A stretch of 64,000 bases of DNA. It comes from an uncultured Eggerthella sp. (GTDB taxonomy: Bacteria > Actinomycetota > Coriobacteriia > Coriobacteriales > Eggerthellaceae). The notes under the pieces are model-generated. The model did no database searches and was not told the origin of the DNA. It was given only the letters and a program-made list of their open reading frames with translations. The translations under genes were made by a program, and so were the position numbers. The DNA is taken from assembly GCA_900542525.1 (NCBI GenBank), contig UQNZ01000004.1, positions 62,001 to 126,000 on the forward strand, given 5' to 3'. This document shows positions 8,872 to 15,577 of this stretch, in pieces; position 1 is the first letter of the stretch; the number at the start of each line of letters is the position of its first letter.

Positions 8872-9209
8872 GTCTGTCTCCTCGGAATAGCAAAATAGTG
8901 TTGAGGTTAGCTCGTGTCCGTTTGTTTATGCGCTTGAGATGATTCGAACGCTTAAGATTCGTGCCTTTTTGCACGAACCATCCAGTCAATCACTGAGCGC
9001 ACCAGTACCCTCATTGCATTCATTGTAATATAAAAGACACACTGTTGCTAATTTTCAGTTATTTCTTTTGTAAGAATCAATACCAATTAAACAGCTTCGC
9101 AAGATAGCCTGATGTCGCAGTGATTTTCTAGTCAATGCTTTGTATCGTGCTCGAACCTCTCATGTACCCGCTATCAACTGCACGAGAATCACACTTCGCA
9201 CTCTTGAAT
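8872..9209 (-). promoter_or_regulatory. 338-bp gene-free region with a nested-stem leader upstream of the aldo/keto reductase
   Basis: Reading the minus strand, GCGCT/AGCGC (9000-8996 with 8934-8930) encloses TGATT/AATCA (8992-8988 with 8944-8940), which encloses the hairpin TTCGTGC/GCACGAA (8977-8971 with 8964-8958, 6-base loop). The nested set ends about 59 bases before the ATG of the aldo/keto reductase. The outer stems are only 5 bp, so they could be chance; the 7-bp inner hairpin is clear. The rest (9001-9209) is AT-rich and holds no convincing gene. Confidence 0.4.
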
Positions 9210-9665
9210 TCAGACGCATTTATCTAGGCAGAAATAAGGAGATCCATCATCGTTGAGCAATGACGGCAAGCCGAGCTCTTCGATCTTGGTCAGAAGATCC
9301 TTGAGCAATGAGGGTATGGTGTTGCAGCCGAAGCACATATAGTAGCAATCACCTGCGTAAACTCCCAACGTCCACGAATACCTATCGAGCAGAAGATGCT
9401 CGTACAGGAATGGATCCGTCCAAGAATCGGTCTCAGCCGCAAGGAAGCATTGACGCAATTGCGCCGACTGCTGAGACGTGAGCGTCTTGACCACGTTGAT
9501 ATGCCGCGAGGCATTGTAGACATGAATGCTGATCCGATCGCCCTTTTCCTGGATGAGTTCGAAATGGGCGCACTTTTCCAGGTGCGCCCAATCTTGCACA
9601 TCGAACTTGATCTGCTCGAACTCTCGCATGACCAGTTCTCGTTCGTTCGCATTCACTTCAACCAT
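9210..9665 (-). CDS. Unknown protein paired with a HIRAN gene
   Basis: A protein of about 151 residues that I do not recognise. It is acidic and soluble with no signal peptide. Its C-terminal half (WTLGVYAGDCYYMCFGCN, then a proline and a leucine-rich helix) resembles a motif seen in many short hypothetical proteins, where a W-x-L strand is followed by G-x-N and a helix. It ends in cysteines (YFCLDKCV). Three ATGs lie in a row (9671, 9668, 9665); the third is chosen because GGAGG ends 7 bases upstream. The HIRAN gene ends 53 bp upstream, suggesting one transcript. Function cannot be assigned. Confidence 0.65.
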   Translation of the reverse strand: MVEVNANERELVMREFEQIKFDVQDWAHLEKCAHFELIQEKGDRISIHVYNASRHINVVKTLTSQQSAQLRQCFLAAETDSWTDPFLYEHLLLDRYSWTLGVYAGDCYYMCFGCNTIPSLLKDLLTKIEELGLPSLLNDDGSPYFCLDKCV

Positions 9666-9718
9666 CATCATCCCTCCAAACCACGCTTCGTTCTTACCCA
9701 GCAAAACTCAGACCACAA

Positions 9719-10048
9719 CTACTTGCGATTATCGGCGACATAGATCCCCACACGAACCTGCTTCGATGGTTCAGCCTCACGATTCACCTGCAAAACACGT
9801 ACCTCGAATGCTGCCTTGTGTCCGTAGAAGAGCATCAAGGAAAGCGATTCGTTTATCTCAGCTGGCACATAGCCAAGCTTCGAAGAGTCCTTGTAAATCG
9901 CCACAGCATTGGGATCGTGCGGGTTATCGGCTTCGATGCGCAACTCAAGACCGTCTCCTGCCTTTAGTTTTTCGAGAACGAGTGCGCCATCCCAGTATTG
10001 GAACCCACGAATGCAAAAGCTGTGAAGCTGTCGTGATGGTAAAAACAT
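9719..10048 (-). CDS. Small HIRAN-domain protein
   Basis: A 109-residue protein that is essentially one HIRAN domain. The signature is visible as the segment DNPHDPNAVAIY followed by LGYVP. HIRAN domains bind the 3' end of single-stranded DNA in eukaryotic HLTF, and stand-alone bacterial forms are thought to recognise damaged or stalled DNA; that role is inferred here. The ribosome binding site is weak (AAAGAAGA). It is the first gene of a probable two-gene unit with the unknown gene at 9210-9665. Confidence 0.78.
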   Translation of the reverse strand: MFLPSRQLHSFCIRGFQYWDGALVLEKLKAGDGLELRIEADNPHDPNAVAIYKDSSKLGYVPAEINESLSLMLFYGHKAAFEVRVLQVNREAEPSKQVRVGIYVADNRK

Positions 10049-10155
10049 GATTATCTTCTTTCTCTCGGCTTCAATCCGACAACTTGAATACTAGGGAAAG
10101 AACACTAGAGAGCATGTCCTCTTTTTGGGACACAGTCGAATGTAAGCCCACCATC

Positions 10156-11643
10156 TTACTGCACACGGAGGATAGCTTCGTTTCCAGCACGATCGATGCG
10201 CCAATGAACGGTTGAGACGGCCCGCAAGAGCTGCTCGTCGTGCGTCACGAGAATGATCGCACCGGGGAACGCTGCGAGCGCCCGCTCGAGCGCCTCGATC
10301 GAACCCACATCGAGATGGTTCGTCGGTTCGTCGAGAATGAGCAAGTTCGGTTCTCGCAGCAACTGCTCGGCGATGAGCAGCTTCTTCAGCTCTCCTGGGC
10401 TGATGTTCGACCCTTCCAGCAATGCATCGGGATCGGTATTCAGCCCCGCAACCAAGGAAAGCACACGCCCCATATCTGCATCATCGAGCGCATGCAAGCG
10501 CTCCAACGCAGCCCGCCGCAAACGCTCGTCGACTTCTTGCGGAATGAAGGCGCACTCCACCTGTTCAGGAACGAGCTTCCACGCATAGCGCAAAAGCGTG
10601 GTCTTCCCCACACCGTTTCGTCCTGACACACCCACATGATCGCTCGGCCCCACCCAGAGCTCGGATATACGGAGCGTAAGCTCACCCGCAGGCAAGTCGC
10701 CCTCAGGCACGTGCAGTGCGAACTTCGAGCGCACGGCATGCCCCGACAGCTGAATCGCTGAATCATAGCGCTTGCTCACTCGGCTTTCTGCGGCTACCTG
10801 CGAAGCACGCTCGCTGCGACTTGCCATCGTACCTGCCGCTCTGCCTGCCACCGAATCCTTGGACGAGACCTTCGCCCGCCCTAGACGTTCGCGCCCGTCG
10901 CTATCGTGCCTATCCAAGCGCTTCGCGCTCAGCCGCGAGCTCGAACGTGCGGCTTCTTCGTTTCGTCGCTGCGCTTCAGCTTTCAACCGCCGTTCTTCCC
11001 GGCGCGCATTCTCGTGCTGCCGCACGCGGGTCGCTCTCTCTCCGCGCATCTGCTCAGCAACCTTCGAATAGCCGCCTGGTCGCATCACCACATGCGTTTC
11101 CTCGAACACTGCGCACTGATTGACTAGCGCATCCAACAGCGCACGATCATGCGAGATCAGAAGGCCGATTCCTTTGAATGCCTGCAAACTTCGCAGTACG
11201 CATTCGCGAGTTTGCGCATCAAGATCGTTCGTTGGCTCATCGAGCACGAGCACATCGGGACGTTGCCAGAGCGCACAAGCAATCTGAACGCGCTTCTTTT
11301 GGCCGCCCGAAAGGTGCTCATAATCCCACAGCCACGCATCTTCGATGCCGAGCACATCGCGAATCTGCAACGCTTCGCTTCCCCAATCGGCCGCAAGATC
11401 ACTGAGCTGAGCAGGTGTGATCGAGGTATCCTGGGGGCAATAAGCGGCGAACAGCTTCGGTGCGACCGACCCCTCATCAGGCGCGATCAGCCCAGTTGCA
11501 ACACGAGCGAGCGTGCTTTTGCCACAGCCGTTATCGCCGATGATACCCGTCCAACCCTGCGGGAACGTTACGCTCACGCGATTGAGCGCAGGTGACGCAG
11601 CGCCTTCGTAAGTGTAAGAGATATGAGTAAGATTCAATTGCAT
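10156..11643 (-). CDS. ABC-F family ATPase (ribosome protection or translation factor type)
   Basis: A 495-residue soluble protein with two ATPase domains and no membrane segments. Domain 1 has Walker A GDNGCGKST (36-44), signature LSGGQ (111-115) and Walker B VLVLDEP (131-137). Domain 2 has GRNGVGKTT (341-349), an unusual signature SPGELKK (415-421) and LLILDEP (434-440). The 190-305 linker is rich in arginine and charged residues, as in ABC-F proteins that reach into the ribosome. Antibiotic-resistance ABC-Fs (Lsa, Msr, Vga groups) displace ribosome-bound drugs, but no subgroup can be fixed by eye. GGAGG lies 5 bases before the ATG but within a hairpin. The leader suggests attenuation control. 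Confidence 0.85.
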   Translation of the reverse strand: MQLNLTHISYTYEGAASPALNRVSVTFPQGWTGIIGDNGCGKSTLARVATGLIAPDEGSVAPKLFAAYCPQDTSITPAQLSDLAADWGSEALQIRDVLGIEDAWLWDYEHLSGGQKKRVQIACALWQRPDVLVLDEPTNDLDAQTRECVLRSLQAFKGIGLLISHDRALLDALVNQCAVFEETHVVMRPGGYSKVAEQMRGERATRVRQHENARREERRLKAEAQRRNEEAARSSSRLSAKRLDRHDSDGRERLGRAKVSSKDSVAGRAAGTMASRSERASQVAAESRVSKRYDSAIQLSGHAVRSKFALHVPEGDLPAGELTLRISELWVGPSDHVGVSGRNGVGKTTLLRYAWKLVPEQVECAFIPQEVDERLRRAALERLHALDDADMGRVLSLVAGLNTDPDALLEGSNISPGELKKLLIAEQLLREPNLLILDEPTNHLDVGSIEALERALAAFPGAIILVTHDEQLLRAVSTVHWRIDRAGNEAILRVQ

Positions 11644-11648
11644 GGCAG

Positions 11649-11665
11649 CCTCCAGAATTTGGAGG
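11649..11665 (-). promoter_or_regulatory. Hairpin that hides the ABC-F ribosome binding site
   Basis: On the mRNA strand CCTCCA, a 5-base loop (AATTC) and TGGAGG form a perfect 6-bp hairpin. Its 3' arm contains the GGAGG Shine-Dalgarno sequence, which ends 5 bases before the ATG at 11643. When folded the site would be blocked, as in translational attenuators of antibiotic-resistance genes. Confidence 0.6.
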
Positions 11666-11687
11666 TCCGCGGGTGGGATCGAGGAAA

Positions 11688-11753
11688 TCAGTCCACTAAA
11701 GATAAGAACTGCGCAAACAAGATGAAGCGAAAATCAAAAACGTGCAAGATCAC
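11688..11753 (-). CDS. Possible 21-residue leader peptide of the ABC-F gene
   Basis: A GTG-started frame of 21 codons ends in TGA 44 bases before the ABC-F ATG. The peptide is hydrophobic and rich in phenylalanine and leucine (for example FDFRFILFAQF). No good ribosome binding site is seen, so it may not be translated. If it is, a ribosome stalled on it could affect the folding of the hairpin that follows. Confidence 0.25.
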   Translation of the reverse strand: MILHVFDFRFILFAQFLSLVD

Positions 11754-11754
11754 A

Positions 11755-11828
11755 TAACGATGCGGCACCCGAGCGACCGGATGGATACGGAATAGTGGGT
11801 TGCCTTTACGGCATCGTTAGTTCTTCAT
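11755..11828 (-). promoter_or_regulatory. Leader hairpin with a three-codon frame (MKN) upstream of the ABC-F gene
   Basis: On the mRNA strand a tiny frame ATG AAG AAC TAA (11828-11817) is preceded by TAGGTG. Its stop codon is the start of a long inverted repeat: 11819-11797 against 11770-11755 (TAACGATGC with GCATCGTTA, extended by GGGTGCC with GGCAACCC after a bulge). A second hairpin, AGCCTTT/AAAGGCT (11866-11860 with 11841-11835), lies just upstream. Such an arrangement is typical of ribosome-controlled leaders. Which structure is active cannot be decided by reading alone. Confidence 0.45.
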
Positions 11829-11885
11829 GCACCTAGCCTTTCTCGGGGCGTCGCTTGCCAAAGGCTCCGCCGGAATATTGAGACG

Positions 11886-11891
11886 ATTGTA
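11886..11891 (-). promoter_or_regulatory. Extended -10 element for the ABC-F leader
   Basis: TACAAT preceded by TGC (an extended -10 of the TGnTAnAAT kind) lies about 245 bases before the ABC-F ATG. No good -35 box is seen, which is acceptable for an extended -10. This would give a leader of roughly 235 bases containing all the hairpins listed. Confidence 0.4.
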
Positions 11892-12292
11892 GCATCTCGC
11901 TACATCACAAATCCATAGGCTAAAACCATGCGCAGATCAAATTACTACTCTCCGAGAAGGCTACGTGCAATTCAAAGGAGAACAGACTCTTTTTCGTCTT
12001 GCACTCGTCGTTGGAAGAAGTCTGCCCCTGATGAAGATCAACAATTGAAGTTAAAGATTCATGCGTTCAAAAACAAGATTGCAGACCGTATGATCTCCGC
12101 CACCAAAACCAGAAGAATTTGCTGTTGATTGCACCCAAATACCCATTGTCAGTTTTCCTTTCTTTTGTTGTTTATTGGAACAATCATCGTTCGATAACAA
12201 CGGGACTTTATACTAATTGCAATAGCAAATTGTTCTTCTATCAGCATTTTTTCAGCAAGGTTGTATAGAAATCGTCCATCGGAGCCAAAAGC
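11892..12292. other. Gene-free divergent region between the ABC-F gene and the alpha/beta hydrolase
   Basis: This AT-rich stretch must hold promoters for both directions. A TATACT (12210-12215) and CGGAG before 12293 suggest the rightward start. A 66-codon frame (11928-12128) has no ribosome binding site and an arginine-rich, unlikely protein; it is not called as a gene. Confidence 0.4.
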
Positions 12293-13189
12293 ATGATATT
12301 CGACCAGCTAGAACATAAAGAATTTGCCACACCCGAAGGATCGATTTCCTATTGGGTGACCCCGCATGCCTGCGACGATTCGCAAGGCGCCGCAAATTCC
12401 TGTGCTAGCGGAGCCCCACCTGCTTGCAATACTTCACAGGGCACCAACCAGCCCTGGCTCATCTTCCTGCCTGGTCTTACCGCCGACCATCGCCTCTTCG
12501 AGAAGCAGGTCGAACACTTCATTGGCAAGGCTCATCTGCTTGTATGGGACTCGCCTTCGCACGGCGAATCGCGTCCGTTCTCGCTCACGTGGACGATGGA
12601 TGATCTTGCTTGCTGGCTGCACGAGATATTCGCCACCGAAGGCATCATGCGTCCGATCCTGGTCGGCCAGTCGATGGGTGGCTACACGGCGCAAGCCTTC
12701 CTGGATCTCTTCCCAGGCGAAGCAGCTGGGTTCGTCTCCATCGATTCGTGCTCGCTTCAACGACGCTATTACACCTGGTGGGAACTTGCTGCGCTACGTC
12801 ATACGAAGCTCATGTATCTCTCGTTCCCGTGGAAGACGCTCGTCCGCCTAGGGTCAACGGGCAACACCACAACACGCTATGGCAGCAAGCTCATGGAAAC
12901 GATGATGCTCGACTATCAGAAACACGAGTATTGCGAACTGGCTGCTCATGGATTTCGTGTGCTAGCAGACGCGGTGTCAGCCGATCGCCCCTACCAGATC
13001 GACTGCCCTTATGTGCTGATCTGCGGCGAAGAAGATCGTGCAGGTTCTGCCAAACGCTACAATCGCGCATGGGAAGCACAAGAAGGAACGCCTGTTCATT
13101 GGATCAAGAACGCGGGGCACAATTCCAACTGCGATAATCCTGCTGAAGTGAATGCGGTTATTGAAGACTTGCTCGACTCTCTTAACTAA
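12293..13189 (+). CDS. Alpha/beta hydrolase
   Basis: A 298-residue soluble alpha/beta hydrolase. The nucleophile elbow is GQSMGG with S127; D248 (CGEEDRA) and H276 (NAGHNSN) complete a likely triad. The oxyanion region is LPGLTADH. No signal peptide is seen, so it acts in the cytoplasm on an unknown ester or similar substrate. A short insertion at residues 27-52 carries three cysteines and many small residues (CASGAPPAC), which is unusual between the first strands of this fold. CGGAG precedes the ATG. It stands alone, convergent with the EEP gene. Confidence 0.85.
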   Translation: MIFDQLEHKEFATPEGSISYWVTPHACDDSQGAANSCASGAPPACNTSQGTNQPWLIFLPGLTADHRLFEKQVEHFIGKAHLLVWDSPSHGESRPFSLTWTMDDLACWLHEIFATEGIMRPILVGQSMGGYTAQAFLDLFPGEAAGFVSIDSCSLQRRYYTWWELAALRHTKLMYLSFPWKTLVRLGSTGNTTTRYGSKLMETMMLDYQKHEYCELAAHGFRVLADAVSADRPYQIDCPYVLICGEEDRAGSAKRYNRAWEAQEGTPVHWIKNAGHNSNCDNPAEVNAVIEDLLDSLN

Positions 13190-13257
13190 TGCACCTCATG
13201 CGCCTAGCTGCCTGAACAGCCAAACTGAGGGCACAGTAAAATTGCAATGTAGCGAAC

Positions 13258-14376
13258 CTATTGCTTGAGCGAAAAACGCAGATAGACTGGATTGTGATCC
13301 GAAAACGCAAAATCAAGATTGAGCGTGCGCTGCTCGATACAAGCAACATTGTCGGAATAGATGAACGCATCCATAACCCAGCGATCGTTCGTGCCATCAT
13401 ACGGCCGTCCTGCATCGCGGCAGGTAGCTGCTGAATCGAACGTTCCTGCATCGAATTCATCCTTTGCAGCAACCACGAATCCCTCTGGCACACTTGCGAA
13501 ATCGAATGGCTTTGCCCAGCTGGCTTCCGTATCGGTCACGTTATCATAGACCTCATTCGAAACGCCGATCATATCGTGGTTGAAATCGCCACCTGCGATC
13601 ACGTAATTCCCTGCCTCGTATTCGCGCTGCATATCCGCGAACAACATCGATCGCTGACCCTCAAGCACCTCCTCATCTGCACCGTAGGCAGACAGGTGAA
13701 CGTTGAAGACCACCAGCTCCTTGCCATCTGAGACCGCAATGCGCGAAATCGTATAGCAGCGATCAAGATCGAGGAACTTGCTGAAACTCTCCGAAATAGG
13801 AAGGCTGCGACGCAGCGTGCTTTCGATCTGATAGCGCGAAAAAGTTGCCATTCCTGCCTTGTTCTTTCCATGCGGTGCATAGAGCGGCCAAGCAAGATAG
13901 GGCGAATCATAGTTTTGCGCAAAGACCGAACACAGCATTGGAAGATCGTTGCGCAAGAGCGCGTACTCGTCCACGCCATGGCTGCGGGTACCATCGACGT
14001 CCACTTCCTGGAAAAGCACGATATCAGGGTCGAAGCCTGCGATCGCGCCAGCTGATCCATTGATGTTATCGCTCACGTATTGCGCGCTCAGCGCCACCGA
14101 ACCGCTGCCGCCATCCATGAAGAAATCGAAATCGGGACCATAAGCGCCGAATCCAAGGTTCGCACTCACGATCGTGAATTCTTGAACGAACCCTTGGCTG
14201 TCAACGTCCAGCTCTATCGCACTTTCGACCTGGCCTTCTTCGGGTGAAGCAGTTTCAAGCAAAAGAGAATCGTCCAAACGATAGTAGCTTGCCATCACGT
14301 AGACAACGTAGATGATAACAACCAACACGAGAGCACCGAGTGCTCCCCCAACTACTTTCAGCACCTTCTTCGCCAT
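13258..14376 (-). CDS. Membrane-anchored endonuclease/exonuclease/phosphatase (EEP) family protein
   Basis: A 372-residue protein with one N-terminal membrane helix (residues about 7-30) and an EEP domain outside the membrane. The family signatures are present: FQEVDVDGTRS (metal-binding Glu), NVHLSAYG, GGDFNHD and SDHNPV at the C-terminus (catalytic His). EEP enzymes are Mg-dependent phosphodiesterases or phosphatases; substrates range from DNA to sphingomyelin and phosphoinositides, so the target is open. The ATG at 14376 is chosen because AAGGAGG lies 3 bases upstream; the longer frame would add 22 residues without a ribosome site. It is monocistronic. Confidence 0.85.
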   Translation of the reverse strand: MAKKVLKVVGGALGALVLVVIIYVVYVMASYYRLDDSLLLETASPEEGQVESAIELDVDSQGFVQEFTIVSANLGFGAYGPDFDFFMDGGSGSVALSAQYVSDNINGSAGAIAGFDPDIVLFQEVDVDGTRSHGVDEYALLRNDLPMLCSVFAQNYDSPYLAWPLYAPHGKNKAGMATFSRYQIESTLRRSLPISESFSKFLDLDRCYTISRIAVSDGKELVVFNVHLSAYGADEEVLEGQRSMLFADMQREYEAGNYVIAGGDFNHDMIGVSNEVYDNVTDTEASWAKPFDFASVPEGFVVAAKDEFDAGTFDSAATCRDAGRPYDGTNDRWVMDAFIYSDNVACIEQRTLNLDFAFSDHNPVYLRFSLKQ

Positions 14377-14577
14377 GGTCCTCCTTCGTTGGTTTACAAC
14401 GCCTAGCCTGCGGAACGCCGTCAACGCACACCAGTCAAACAAACGAATGCTTTCAGCGCTCGAGTTCTAATCGCCCATACAAACCCATTATCCTAATTTG
14501 CACAACATTTGTTAATAAATTCATACCTTCCATGATACTCATCTTTCGCGTATGCTGTCCGTCGCTCACTTTAGTAT

Positions 14578-14607
14578 TTGCATTACTGTAATGCATAATG
14601 ATATAAT
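14578..14607 (+). promoter_or_regulatory. Toxin-antitoxin promoter with palindromic operator
   Basis: TTGCAT (14578-14583) and TATAAT (14602-14607) form a promoter with an 18-base spacer. The perfect palindrome TGCATTACTGTAATGCA (14579-14595) overlaps the -35 box and fills most of the spacer. This is where a RelB-type antitoxin or its complex with the toxin would bind to repress its own operon. Confidence 0.75.
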
Positions 14608-14643
14608 CAGACACTACCAGGCTCGTGAAAGTTGAGAAATCCC

Positions 14644-14970
14644 ATGCAAGCCCTGCTAAACGTAAGGATGGACAGCGCCTTGAAAGAGCGAGGCGATAAG
14701 GTCCTATCAGACAATGGAATAAGTGTTAGTGATGCCGTTCGTGCCTTATGGTCCGAGCTCGCCAAAACACGCACCGTCCCTGATTTCATCAAACACCCTG
14801 AAGAAGACATCGCTCGCAAAACAACAAAGAAAAAAGCGCTGGATGCCCTCATTAACATTGGCAAAAAAGCCAATCCATCAGCGCGTAATGCCCTTGCCTC
14901 TCAAAACGAAGCTTCTCTTCGTGCATCCTTATATGACAAGATGTGGGAAGAATACGAGGCGCTTTCATGA
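14644..14970 (+). CDS. RelB/DinJ-like antitoxin
   Basis: A 108-residue protein with a ribbon-helix-helix N-terminus typical of RelB/DinJ (ALLNVRMDSALKERG, then GISVSDAVRALW). The N-terminus should dimerise and bind the palindrome at 14579-14595; the charged C-terminus should wrap the toxin. Its last bases ATGA overlap the toxin start by 4 bp, giving coupled translation. ATG 14644 is chosen over a TTG at 14632; the ribosome site is weak. The partner is a PIN nuclease instead of the more usual RelE fold. Confidence 0.82.
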   Translation: MQALLNVRMDSALKERGDKVLSDNGISVSDAVRALWSELAKTRTVPDFIKHPEEDIARKTTKKKALDALINIGKKANPSARNALASQNEASLRASLYDKMWEEYEALS

Positions 14971-15395
14971 AAGTGCTCGTCGATACCAACGTGTGGCTAG
15001 ATCTTTTGATCTATCGAGAGCCGCATTTCGCGTTCTCTAAGGGAGCGATTATGGCCTGCATCGAGGATAACCTTCCTCTCTTCACTGCAGCAACATCACT
15101 CAAGGATATCTTTTACCTCATCGATCGCTCACTTGGAAATAAAGAGGCTTATGCAGCAATCGAAGCCATCCTCGAAATCTCGAATATCGCTACTATTGAT
15201 GAACTCGTCTGTCGCGAAGCATTACAGCACGAACGACCAGATTATGAAGACGGAATCATCGCTGCTGCCGCTCTCACTGAAAAGGCAAGCTGCATCCTCA
15301 CACGTGACACAAAAGCTTTTTGCAATCTTGATATCCCCTCTCAGACTCCCAAAGAATTTCTTGAAGCGCAAGGCTATACCGAAATCGATTGGTAA
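14967..15395 (+). CDS. PIN-domain toxin
   Basis: A 142-residue PIN-domain ribonuclease. Acidic residues expected for Mg binding are D6 (LVDTN), D95 (YEDGI) and D114 (LTRD). PIN toxins cut RNA (tRNA, rRNA or mRNA) when the antitoxin is degraded. The start ATG overlaps the antitoxin stop (ATGA). No other gene is in the unit; a hairpin terminator follows at 15427. Base composition of this pair is a little more AT-rich than the neighbours, which fits acquisition as a small cassette, but this is not proof. Confidence 0.85.
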   Translation: MKVLVDTNVWLDLLIYREPHFAFSKGAIMACIEDNLPLFTAATSLKDIFYLIDRSLGNKEAYAAIEAILEISNIATIDELVCREALQHERPDYEDGIIAAAALTEKASCILTRDTKAFCNLDIPSQTPKEFLEAQGYTEIDW

Positions 15396-15426
15396 AGATT
15401 GAAAATACTGCACAGGTACGAAACAG

Positions 15427-15462
15427 ACAAACGCCCGCATCCATCAAGACGCGGGCGTTTGT
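15427..15462. terminator. Bidirectional hairpin terminator between convergent genes
   Basis: ACAAACGCCCGC and GCGGGCGTTTGT form a perfect 12-bp stem with a 12-base loop. It sits between the PIN gene and the oppositely oriented Bce permease gene. On the minus strand the stem runs into GTTTGTCTGTTTCG, a moderate T-rich tail. Confidence 0.75.
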
Positions 15463-15577
15463 CGCTAGCCACCTCATGAAGACTTCTTGATCGTATCTCG
15501 AACCTCCAAACCTTCTTAAGCATGCAAGCTCGAAAGTTACGAGAAGCCTAGCAGCAACTCAGCTCTCCGAGCTTACA

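Noticed and set aside
8930..9000. tRNA-like element in the leader of the aldo/keto reductase
   Set aside because: GTTCGAATC and paired ends hint at a tRNA, but the acceptor stem is only 5 bp and the D and T arms do not form.
11928..12128. 66-codon frame between the ABC-F gene and the alpha/beta hydrolase
   Set aside because: No ribosome binding site, arginine-rich and unlike any protein; it overlaps a promoter region.
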